8,757 nucleotides of DNA from an uncultured Verrucomicrobiota bacterium. GTDB lineage: Bacteria; Verrucomicrobiota; Kiritimatiellia; RFP12; UBA1067. The stretch lies in the NCBI GenBank assembly GCA_946615875.1, contig CAMOIK010000083.1:1-8757 (forward strand), read 5' to 3'. This document shows positions 1 to 5,881 of the stretch, piece by piece; position 1 is the stretch's first letter; each line of letters begins with the position of its first letter. Below the pieces are notes generated by a model, which was not told the origin of the DNA, searched no databases, and worked only from the letters and a program-made list of their open reading frames with translations. Made by a program: the position numbers and the translations under genes.

Positions 1-49
1 GCGCGGCAAGTGCCTGGCCTATGAAACTCTTGCGCGTCAGATTCGCCAT
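1..49 (-). CDS. Start of a probable Tat-exported protein (partial, runs off the window)
   Basis: Only the first 16 codons lie in the window; they read MANLTRKSFIGQALAA. The pattern T-R-K-x-F-I followed by small and hydrophobic residues resembles a twin-arginine (Tat) signal, in the RK variant of the RR motif. An AAGG lies six bases upstream of the ATG, a weak but plausible ribosome binding site. The gene follows the NahK-type kinase on the same strand after about 60 bases with no clear terminator, so it may be the third gene of the amino-sugar operon. The mature protein is outside the window and its function cannot be told. An overlapping ATG at 89 opens another frame with no signal-like sequence and was judged less likely. 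Confidence 0.5.
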   Translation of the reverse strand, partial: MANLTRKSFIGQALAA

Positions 50-108
50 CGACAGCCTTGCCGCAGGTTTGACGCCGCGGACTGTCCATGGCCTGGCGAT
101 GCCGCAGC

Positions 109-1146
109 CTAGCGTTTGCAGCTGCGGACGATGGCCTCGAACTCTTCGGCCTGGGCCTCCATCGACTCCACCATCTTGAACTGCGTGCGGCAGCGGACGA
201 GATTGTGGTCGTCGTAGGCCGTGCGGAAGTAGGTGTCGCCGGCGAGGTAGTCGGTAAGGAAGCGGATGCCTATGGTCATGGTGATGAGCCGCCCTGCGAA
301 CGCGAGGTTTTCCGTCTCCGCCTCGGTGAGGAACTTCGCGTTCGGCAGATAGCCGGCGACGAGCGCCTCGAAGTATTCCTTCTTCGAATAGACCTTGGAG
401 AGATCCTTCTCGTCCTCCGCCGCCGCGGCAGACGAAGTGCGCACCATGTCGCCGAAGTCGTAGAGCGCCGAGCCCGGCATGGTGGTGTCGAGGTCTATGA
501 CGACGTTGGTGCCGTCCGGCGCGAGCATGACGTTGTTGATCTTCGTGTCGTTGTGGGTGACGCGCTCCGGTATTTCGCCCTTCGCCATCATATCGACGAT
601 CTTCGCAGCCTCGGCGCGCCGGCGCTCGACGAACTCCAGCTCCTTCGCCACGAGCGCCTTGCGCCCCTTGACGTCGCGTTCCGCGGCTTCGTCCAGCTGG
701 CGGATGCGGTCCGGCGTGTTGTGGAACTTCGGTATGATGTCCTCCAGGCGCGGCGGCGGAATGTCGGCCAGGTCGTTCTGGAATTTGGCGAAGGCGGCGG
801 CGACGAGCCTGGCCTGCGCGGGTTCGGTGACGATGTCGCTGGAGGAGTATCCTTCCAGGAACGCATAGAGGCGCCACGGGTTCTCGTAGCCGACGACCTC
901 GAGCGACTTCACGCCTTTCCCTTTGAGGAAGGACGTGACGCGCATGATGTTGTTCTTCAGCAGAACAGGGTCGAAGATGTCGGTGTTCACGCGCTGGAGG
1001 ATGAAGCGGACGCCGCGCTTCGTCTCTACCTTGAACGTGTCGTTGATGTGTCCCGAGCCGTAGCGCGAAACGTCGGTCTGGTCCGTGACGCCCATGGAGG
1101 CGAGCGCCGCCGCCAGCTCTTCCTGCGAATACTGCCTGTTGCTCAT
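109..1146 (-). CDS. nahK: N-acetylhexosamine 1-kinase (NahK-type, aminoglycoside phosphotransferase fold)
   Basis: This 345-residue cytoplasmic enzyme probably phosphorylates the anomeric C1 of GlcNAc/GalNAc with ATP, feeding UDP-sugar exchange as in the bifidobacterial lacto-N-biose/galacto-N-biose pathway. The N-lobe has the nucleotide loop YGSGHINDTF (29-38) and ILQRVN (49-54). The C-lobe has the catalytic loop VTHNDTKINN (196-205, with D200) and the metal-binding segment VIDLDTTMPGS (216-226). Further NahK-like stretches are EDEKDLSKV (244-252), FLTDYLAGDTYF (296-307) and HNLVRCRTQ (314-322); these fit what I remember of Bifidobacterium NahK nearly end to end, and the length is also typical. 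The start at 1146 was chosen because the family begins near SNRQYSQEE; an in-frame ATG at 1182 would add 12 unlike residues. Neither start has a clear Shine-Dalgarno. It lies 112 bases downstream of the ROK-like gene on the same strand, a sensible metabolic pairing. The family is secure; the exact sugar is inferred. Confidence 0.88.
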   Translation of the reverse strand: MSNRQYSQEELAAALASMGVTDQTDVSRYGSGHINDTFKVETKRGVRFILQRVNTDIFDPVLLKNNIMRVTSFLKGKGVKSLEVVGYENPWRLYAFLEGYSSSDIVTEPAQARLVAAAFAKFQNDLADIPPPRLEDIIPKFHNTPDRIRQLDEAAERDVKGRKALVAKELEFVERRRAEAAKIVDMMAKGEIPERVTHNDTKINNVMLAPDGTNVVIDLDTTMPGSALYDFGDMVRTSSAAAAEDEKDLSKVYSKKEYFEALVAGYLPNAKFLTEAETENLAFAGRLITMTIGIRFLTDYLAGDTYFRTAYDDHNLVRCRTQFKMVESMEAQAEEFEAIVRSCKR

Positions 1147-1188
1147 GTCGTTTGCGGGATTGCGGTGTTGTGGTTTTCGCATGGCGCG

Positions 1189-1248
1189 ACCGCGGAAGGC
1201 GGGCCGGGAATCCCTAGGAAGGGGTTCGCGGCTCCACGCTTCCGCGGT
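1189..1248. repeat. Nested inverted repeat between the ROK-like and nahK genes
   Basis: A 10-bp inverted repeat, ACCGCGGAAG (1189-1198) and CTTCCGCGGT (1239-1248), encloses a second stem: GAATCCC (1208-1214) pairs with GGGGTTC (1221-1227) through one G-U pair and a 6-base loop. Together they could fold into a branched RNA or a cruciform in the intergenic gap. No T-run follows on either strand, so it does not look like a standard intrinsic terminator. It might reduce read-through into nahK, stabilise mRNA ends, or be a copy of a dispersed palindromic element; the sequence alone cannot decide. Confidence 0.45.
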
Positions 1249-1258
1249 TCCGCAGCCG

Positions 1259-2662
1259 CTATTTGCTCTTTGCGGCTTTCTTGGCCTTGATGACGGGGAT
1301 CTGCGCGGCGGCGACGGACTGGCCGAGGCGGCGGAAGTGCTCGTCCGGGACGATGAGCTCGATGCGTTCGGCGGCGTCGGGGTAGATGTCCTTGAGCATC
1401 GCCTTGGCGGTTTCGAGGATGATGTCGCCGCCGAGGCCGGACGTGACGCGGCCGAGCAGCATCATGGACGAGTAGTCGTAGAACTCGTTGTACCACGGGA
1501 TGGCGTGGGCCAGGAAGCGGCCGATCTGCACATAGACCTTGAGCGCCTTCTGGTCGCCTTTCTCCATGGCGGCCTGGACGACCTTGAGACGTTCGGGGAG
1601 CTTCATGTCTGCCGGGAACTTGAAGCCGAACTTCTCGGCCAGCCAGTTCACCGCCTGCTGCGAGAACGCCATGGCGCCGACGCCGTAGTCGCCAGACCAT
1701 TCGTCCTTGGGCGCGTTGGGGTTGAAATCGACCGGGGCGAAGGCGAGCTCTGTGATGCGGCCCGTGAGCGCGCCTGACTGGTCGATGTAGCCGACGGCCT
1801 CGGAAGAGCCCATCGCCACGCCGAGGATTCCCTTCTTGCCCATCGTGATCATGCCGGCGAGGGCCGAGACGTCGCCGTCGTTGTAGATCTCGAACGGCAC
1901 GCCCCAGTCGCGTTCGACGCGGTAGAACATCTCCTGCGCGACGGGATACTTCTCGGGGTTCTTCTCCTTGATGGCGCGGAAGAGGCTGGCGACGCCCATC
2001 TTCTTGCCGACGAGCGTGCCCGCCGTGGAGCCGCCAATGGCATCGACGCGCGGCAGCGCGGCCGCCGCCTCTTTGAGTCCGGCGGTCAGCATGGAGTAGT
2101 GGTATTCCGGGTCGGGGTTGTTTCGCGGATCCCACGGAAACTCCTTGGAGAACACGACCTTGCCCTTGTTCAGCGCGGAGATCTTGAAGTCGCTCGCCCC
2201 GAGGTCGAAGCCGATGCGGCAGCCGTCGGCGACGGTCTTGACCGTCGTGAGCGACTCGTTCATTTCGGGCATCTTCTTGTAAGGCACCACGACCGTCTCG
2301 ACCGGCCTGCCGTAGAGGTCGGAGAAGAAGCCGTAGTCGAACTTCCTGGCGCCTCTCTTGGTGTATGCCTTCGCGACGGGAGCGACGATCTCCTCCGGTC
2401 CGGCGAGATACAGCTTCCAGCCGCCTGCCGCCCACACGATGAACTTCGCTATGCGGTCCACCACGTGCGAGACGAACTTCGCCGCCTGCGGGTCGAGACG
2501 CTTCGGGATTTCCAGGTCGTAGCGGTATATCTTCCCGTCCTCGCGCTCCCATGCGATGCCGACCACATCGTTCTTGGCGCCGAGCCCGGCTTCGATTTCC
2601 GCCAGCGCCATGATGGGCGCCATGAATTCCGTATCCTTGCACTTGCCGCACTTGCAGGCCAT
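1259..2662 (-). CDS. ROK/ASKHA-family sugar kinase-like protein with a long N-terminal extension
   Basis: This 467-residue protein has no signal peptide. Residues from about 148 on resemble the ROK fold: the phosphate-1 loop GFDLGASDFK (151-160), a sugar-site segment IYNDGDVSALAG (259-270, with D262 at the usual catalytic aspartate place), then GVAMGSSEAVGYID (281-294), the second phosphate-type loop. A late glycine loop, SGLGGDIILETA (408-419), fits the adenosine region. ROK proteins are usually about 300-400 residues, so some 145 N-terminal residues are additional; they begin MACKCGKCKD, with cysteines 3, 5 and 8. The standard ROK zinc motif (His plus CxCGxxGC) is missing: the equivalent stretch reads TELAFAPVDF...DYGVGAMAF (304 onward) without cysteine. 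The start at 2662 is fixed by AAGGAG nine bases upstream; an ATG at 2743 lies upstream of the promoter -10. The role may be an amino-sugar or hexose kinase, or a sugar sensor, paired with nahK. The fold is fairly sure; activity and substrate are not. Confidence 0.75.
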   Translation of the reverse strand: MACKCGKCKDTEFMAPIMALAEIEAGLGAKNDVVGIAWEREDGKIYRYDLEIPKRLDPQAAKFVSHVVDRIAKFIVWAAGGWKLYLAGPEEIVAPVAKAYTKRGARKFDYGFFSDLYGRPVETVVVPYKKMPEMNESLTTVKTVADGCRIGFDLGASDFKISALNKGKVVFSKEFPWDPRNNPDPEYHYSMLTAGLKEAAAALPRVDAIGGSTAGTLVGKKMGVASLFRAIKEKNPEKYPVAQEMFYRVERDWGVPFEIYNDGDVSALAGMITMGKKGILGVAMGSSEAVGYIDQSGALTGRITELAFAPVDFNPNAPKDEWSGDYGVGAMAFSQQAVNWLAEKFGFKFPADMKLPERLKVVQAAMEKGDQKALKVYVQIGRFLAHAIPWYNEFYDYSSMMLLGRVTSGLGGDIILETAKAMLKDIYPDAAERIELIVPDEHFRRLGQSVAAAQIPVIKAKKAAKSK

Positions 2663-2671
2663 AGGTGTATT

Positions 2672-2677
2672 CTCCTT
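2672..2677 (-). promoter_or_regulatory. Strong ribosome binding site deciding the ROK-like gene start
   Basis: On the minus strand AAGGAG sits nine bases before the ATG at 2662. It lies in an A-rich, weakly structured leader, which favours efficient initiation. It is the best Shine-Dalgarno in the window and shows that the organism uses this mechanism for some genes, in contrast to the leaderless starts at 2833 and 4060. Confidence 0.85.
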
Positions 2678-2689
2678 GGTTGTTTTGTT

Positions 2690-2718
2690 GTTTGCCAATC
2701 CCTTCTCAAGGGTTTGCC
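2690..2718 (-). other. 5' leader element: direct repeats flanking a small hairpin
   Basis: Two copies of GGCAAAC (minus strand; 2712-2718 and 2690-2696) are spaced 22 bases apart, about two helical turns. Between them CCCTT (2708-2712 on the minus strand) and AAGGG (2700-2704) form a 5-bp stem with a 3-base loop. The predicted transcription start of the ROK-like gene is near 2713-2715, so one repeat spans the start point and the hairpin would sit at the very 5' end of the mRNA. It could be an operator for a dimeric repressor or a stabilising 5' stem. The repeats are short and may be chance. Confidence 0.35.
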
Positions 2719-2720
2719 GT

Positions 2721-2750
2721 ATTATACCATATTGCGTGCGCAAGGGTCAA
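2721..2750 (-). promoter_or_regulatory. Promoter P1 for the ROK-like/nahK block (sigma-70, extended -10)
   Basis: Reading the minus strand, TTGACC (2745-2750) is followed after 18 bases by a perfect TATAAT (2721-2726). The bases before it, TATGG, complete an extended -10 (TRTGnTATAAT). Transcription should begin near 2713-2715, giving a leader of about 50 bases before the ATG at 2662. This is the strongest promoter in the window and diverges from P2. Confidence 0.85.
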
Positions 2751-2793
2751 GTGGCCGCGCCGCCGCCGCCGCGCGCGTCCGCGATTTTCGCCG

Positions 2794-2822
2794 TTGCCAT
2801 CGCGGCGCCGATATGGTATCAT
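2794..2822 (+). promoter_or_regulatory. Promoter P2 for the Tat metallophosphoesterase (extended -10)
   Basis: TTGCCA (2794-2799), 17 bases, then TATCAT (2817-2822), preceded by TATGG as in P1 and P3. The expected start point is about 2829-2831, two to four bases before the ATG at 2833, so the message would be almost leaderless. An inverted repeat, ATATG-gtat-CATAT (2811-2824), lies over the -10; shorter flanks GCCG (2807-2810) and CGGC (2826-2829) extend it with a one-base offset. That dyad could be a repressor site or a by-product of the A/T-rich -10. Confidence 0.8.
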
Positions 2823-2832
2823 ATGCGGCATC

Positions 2833-3978
2833 ATGGATACGATCACGAGAAGGGAATTCTGCCTTGGGCTGGCGGCGGCGGCCGGGGCGGGCGCGCTGCG
2901 CGGTCTTGCGCCCCGGCGCGGCGGCGGCAGGTATTCGGTGGCCATCCTCGGCGACACCCACTACGACGCCGAGCCGGAGAGCATCTACCACTCGCACTAC
3001 GACGAGTCGAACCGCTGGGCGAAGGTGCAGCACGCGGAATTCCGCCGCAACGGCGAGATGTGGCGCGAGAGGTGCCCGCGGATGATCGCGGCGAGCGCCG
3101 ACCTGGCCGCGCGCATCGACACGCGCTTCGTCCTGCAGCTGGGCGACCTGATACAGGGCGACTGCGACGACGCCGCCACACACAAAAAGATGCTTGACGA
3201 CTGCATCAGGCTGCTGCGCGCCCCGTATCCCGCCGCCATCCCGTTTCTCACGGTGATCGGCAACCACGACTTCCGCGGCAAGGGCGCGCGTCCGGCGTAC
3301 ATGGAGTTCGCGGAGCGCTTCATGTCCGCCGAAATCGGCGCGCTGGCGGGGCTGGCGGCGGCGCCGGCGAAATACCCGGTGTATTCGTTCGACGTCGGCC
3401 CCGACGCCTGGATCTTCTGCGATTTCGAGACGCGCGACCTCCAGCCGGTCATCGACGCGGTTGAGGGCGCGGCGCGCGCCCGCCACGTGTTCCTGGTGAC
3501 TCACGGCCCGTTCACCACTCCGGACAGCGGGTCGCACGGATGGCGGCTGGGCGGGCGCAAGGAGTGCGACGCGCTGCGCCCGCGGCTTTACGCCGCGCTT
3601 TCCCGCCGTCGCGCCGTCGTGCTTTCCGGCCACACCCACACGACCGCGTACTATCGCCACGAGAACAAGTTCGGCGGCTTCTGCGAGTTCACCGTGAATT
3701 CCGTCTGGGCTAGGCCTGAACTCGCCACGGGCGAGCCGATCCATTCGTCGGTGGAGGACTACGGGGCGATCAACTTGTCAAGGCAGACGGGCGGGAAGCT
3801 GGAGGACCTCAAGGCCGCGCTGGACTTTTTCCGTCCGGGGCTGAAGGAGTATTTCTACAGCGATGCGGCCGGCCATTACCGGCTTGGCGTGGCGGACGGC
3901 GCCGTGGAAGTGGCGTTCTACCCCGGGGACGCGCGCTCGCCGGCCTGGCGGAAGACTTTGAAGAAGGCGGCGGTCTGA
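2833..3978 (+). CDS. Tat-exported calcineurin-like metallophosphoesterase
   Basis: This 381-residue protein starts MDTITRREFCLGLAAAAGAGAL, a classic Tat signal (T-R-R-x-F, residues 5-9, then a hydrophobic stretch), so it is exported folded, presumably with its metals. The calcineurin-like motifs occur in order: GDTH (40-43, D41 and H43), GDLIQGD (104-110, D105), GNHD (143-146), THG (223-225, H224) and GHTH (266-269). These residues normally hold two metal ions that hydrolyse phosphomono- or diesters. Substrate is unknown; periplasmic or surface phosphate scavenging from nucleotides, lipids or glycans is plausible. No lipobox is seen. The start at 2833 is supported by the Tat motif and by promoter P2; a longer open frame from 2665 would begin upstream of the promoter. 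There is no Shine-Dalgarno. It is transcribed away from the ROK-like gene and followed by P3, so it is probably a single-gene unit. Confidence 0.88.
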   Translation: MDTITRREFCLGLAAAAGAGALRGLAPRRGGGRYSVAILGDTHYDAEPESIYHSHYDESNRWAKVQHAEFRRNGEMWRERCPRMIAASADLAARIDTRFVLQLGDLIQGDCDDAATHKKMLDDCIRLLRAPYPAAIPFLTVIGNHDFRGKGARPAYMEFAERFMSAEIGALAGLAAAPAKYPVYSFDVGPDAWIFCDFETRDLQPVIDAVEGAARARHVFLVTHGPFTTPDSGSHGWRLGGRKECDALRPRLYAALSRRRAVVLSGHTHTTAYYRHENKFGGFCEFTVNSVWARPELATGEPIHSSVEDYGAINLSRQTGGKLEDLKAALDFFRPGLKEYFYSDAAGHYRLGVADGAVEVAFYPGDARSPAWRKTLKKAAV

Positions 3979-4040
3979 CCGCTCCTCACGCACGCCGTCC
4001 GCGGCGTCCACCCCACGCCGCGAAGCACGGAGCGCCGAAA

Positions 4041-4052
4041 ATATGGTATAAT
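4041..4052 (+). promoter_or_regulatory. Promoter P3 for the ppiC-to-ruvA run (extended -10, leaderless start)
   Basis: The block ATATGGTATAAT holds a perfect TATAAT (4047-4052) preceded by TATGG, an extended -10. No convincing -35 hexamer is found 16-19 bases upstream, which is tolerated when the -10 is extended. Only seven bases separate the -10 from the ATG at 4060, so the A of the start codon is at or next to the expected +1. Confidence 0.8.
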
Positions 4053-4059
4053 ACGCCGC

Positions 4060-4944
4060 ATGAAGAAAGCGAAAGTCAACGGACAGGAGATTTCCGGCGA
4101 AGCGGTGCGCTTCGAGCTGGACAGGCTTGTGAAGTTCTATCTGGGTCACGGCATGACCTACGACGAGGTGAAGAGGAACATGCCCAAGCTCGAGGAGAAG
4201 GCTCTCGACCAGGCCATAGGCGCGAAGCTTCTCCTTGACGAGGCCGCCAGGCTCGAGCTCCCCGTGACGGCGAAGGACGTCGATGCCGAGGTCGCGAAGG
4301 TCGTCGGCCAGGTCGGCGGCGAAGAGAACTACAAGAAGGCGCTCGCCGCGCAGAACATCACCGAAGACCAGTTCCGCAGGGAGCTGGAGAAGGGCGTGAG
4401 GGTGAACATGCTCGTGAACCAGGCGTGCGCGCACGTCGCGGACCCGACGGAGGCCGAGGTGGAGGCGTTCTACACCGCCCACCGCGACGAATACGTGGCG
4501 CCCCACCAGGTGCTGTGCCAGCACATACTCGTCAAGACGGAAGACGGCGACCTGCCGGAGGCCAAGGCCGCAGCGCTCGACAAGATCCGCGAAATACGCG
4601 AACGCATCATGGCGGGCGGCGACTTCGCGGAGGAGGCGAAGGCGCATTCAGACTGCCCAAGCGGCCGCCAGGGCGGCTCGCTGGGATGGTTCTCGCGCGG
4701 CATGATGGTGCCGGAGTTCGACAAGGCGGCGTTCTCCATGAAGAAGGGAGAGGTCTCCGACGTGGTCGCGACGCAGTTCGGCTACCATCTGATCTACAAG
4801 GCCGACGAGAAGGGAGGCGAGAAGCAGACCCTCGTGGATGTGCACGACCAGATCAAGGACCTCCTCCGCCACGAGGCCAGGGGGCGCGCGATGGACGCCT
4901 TCGTCCGCGAGCTGCGCGACAAGGCCAGGGTGGAGATTGCGTGA
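4060..4944 (+). CDS. Parvulin-type peptidyl-prolyl cis-trans isomerase without signal peptide
   Basis: This 294-residue protein pairs an N-terminal helical SurA-like region (about 1-125) with a parvulin (PpiC/rotamase) domain (about 148-248). The parvulin signature is clear: QHILVKT (154-160, H155), GGDFAEEAKAHSDCPS (186-201, C199), GGSLGWFSRGMMVPEF (205-220), AFSMKKGEVSD (224-234) and QFGYHLIY (239-246, H243). Such proteins isomerise X-Pro bonds and act as chaperones. Relatives of this architecture are usually exported with an N-terminal signal or anchor; here the protein begins MKKAKVNGQEIS, directly at what is normally the mature region. It may therefore act in the cytoplasm, for example as a trigger-factor-like helper. 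The start is fixed by P3, whose -10 ends eight bases before the ATG's first base; no Shine-Dalgarno exists. It heads the five-gene run, 54 bases before the methyltransferase gene. Confidence 0.88.
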   Translation: MKKAKVNGQEISGEAVRFELDRLVKFYLGHGMTYDEVKRNMPKLEEKALDQAIGAKLLLDEAARLELPVTAKDVDAEVAKVVGQVGGEENYKKALAAQNITEDQFRRELEKGVRVNMLVNQACAHVADPTEAEVEAFYTAHRDEYVAPHQVLCQHILVKTEDGDLPEAKAAALDKIREIRERIMAGGDFAEEAKAHSDCPSGRQGGSLGWFSRGMMVPEFDKAAFSMKKGEVSDVVATQFGYHLIYKADEKGGEKQTLVDVHDQIKDLLRHEARGRAMDAFVRELRDKARVEIA

Positions 4945-4949
4945 CTTGA

Positions 4950-4978
4950 GGCCTCTCCCGCCGTGCCGGCGGGAGGCC
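4950..4978. other. GC-rich hairpin between the parvulin and methyltransferase genes
   Basis: Starting six bases after the parvulin stop codon, GGCC (4950-4953) and TCCCGCCG (4956-4963) pair with CGGCGGGA (4967-4974) and GGCC (4975-4978). This makes a 12-bp stem with a 2-base bulge and a TGC loop. No T-run follows, so it is not a standard intrinsic terminator for the plus strand. It could lower read-through, or protect the upstream message end so that the parvulin is made in excess over the downstream genes. Confidence 0.5.
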
Positions 4979-4998
4979 GACATGCGGAAGGCGGCGCG

Positions 4999-5856
4999 AT
5001 GGAGATTTCCTCACCCAGCAACCCGAAGCTGAAATACGTGGTGCGCCTGCGCACCTGCGCCGTGCGCGAGGAGACCGGCGAGATGATCGTCGAGGGCTAC
5101 CGCGAATGTCGCCGCGCCCTCGACCACGGCTACAGGCCGCGGGCGATCTTCCACTGCCCGGACCTGTATCTCAAGAACGAGAACGAGCCGAGGCTGGTCG
5201 ATGAGTGCGCGCGCCTCGGCGCAGAGGTCTATTCCTGCACGAAGGCCTGTTTCGGGAAGATAGCCTACAAGGAGCGGCCGGACGGCCTGCTGATGGTGGG
5301 CCCGCACGTCTCGATCCCGCTGGAGAGGCTGCGCCTGCCGGAGAACGCGCTCGTCATCGTCACGGAGTCCATCGAGAAGCCCGGCAACCTGGGCACGATC
5401 CTGCGCAGCGCCGACGCCGCGCGCGCGGCGGCGGTGATAGTGTGCGACCGCGCGACGGACATCCACAACCCCAACGTCGTGCGCGCTTCCACCGGCACGA
5501 TGTTCTCCGTGCCCATCGTGGAGGCGTCGAGCGACGCGGCGCTGGCCTTCCTCAAGGAGCGCGGCTTCAGGATACTCGCCGCCTCGCCGCACGCCGAAAG
5601 CCTCCATTTCGAGGTCGATCTCACCGGCAACGTGGCGATCGCGCTGGGCGCGGAGCAGTATGGGCTGACCAGGAAGTGGATGGACGGCGCCGACCTTCGC
5701 GTCCGCATCCCCATGCTGGGGCTGGCGGACTCCCTCAACGTTTCCGCCGCCGCGACCATCCTGGCCTACGAGGCGGTGCGCCAGCGCATACTCGCGCATT
5801 GCGTGGAGGTGCCGCCGGCGGAGCCTTGGCACGGCGAGGGGGTCATAGACAAGTAG
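4999..5856 (+). CDS. TrmH/SpoU-family RNA 2'-O-methyltransferase (SPOUT fold)
   Basis: The predicted 285-residue cytoplasmic enzyme transfers a methyl group from S-adenosylmethionine to a ribose 2'-OH in rRNA or tRNA. An N-terminal substrate-binding domain (about 1-105, with IVEGYRECRRAL at 30-41) precedes the SPOUT catalytic domain. Motif 1 is VTESIEKPGNLGTILRSADA (121-140, with E124, N130 and R136); motif 2 is IALGAEQYGLT (214-224); motif 3 is RIPMLGLADSLNVSAAATIL (236-255). Motifs 2 and 3 form the knotted cofactor site. The start at 4999 is favoured by GGAAGG seven bases upstream and by domain homology; an in-frame ATG at 4963 would fall inside the intergenic hairpin. Length is normal for 23S rRNA methyltransferases of the RlmB/TrmH type, but the target nucleotide cannot be read from sequence. 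The PP2C gene follows after 25 bases. Confidence 0.9.
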   Translation: MEISSPSNPKLKYVVRLRTCAVREETGEMIVEGYRECRRALDHGYRPRAIFHCPDLYLKNENEPRLVDECARLGAEVYSCTKACFGKIAYKERPDGLLMVGPHVSIPLERLRLPENALVIVTESIEKPGNLGTILRSADAARAAAVIVCDRATDIHNPNVVRASTGTMFSVPIVEASSDAALAFLKERGFRILAASPHAESLHFEVDLTGNVAIALGAEQYGLTRKWMDGADLRVRIPMLGLADSLNVSAAATILAYEAVRQRILAHCVEVPPAEPWHGEGVIDK

Positions 5857-5881
5857 CGGGCGTTTCATCGGATACAGGGCA

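Noticed and set aside
88..1290. Plus-strand open frame of 400 codons opposite nahK
   Set aside because: The minus-strand frame matches NahK over its whole length. The plus-strand product is low-complexity and resembles no family.
1143..2651. Second minus-strand frame of 502 codons overlapping the ROK-like gene
   Set aside because: It is an Arg/Gly-rich frameshift shadow; the other frame has the ROK motifs, a strong ribosome binding site and a promoter.
2556..3197. Plus-strand open frames running across the divergent promoters
   Set aside because: They cross both promoters and the start of the metallophosphoesterase in another frame, with Arg-rich products and no homology signal.
3992..4007. 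Small hairpin after the metallophosphoesterase gene (ACCGCC-type arms, 6-bp stem with TCCG loop)
   Set aside because: The stem is short and there is no T-run. In such GC-rich sequence it is expected by chance, so it was not called a terminator.
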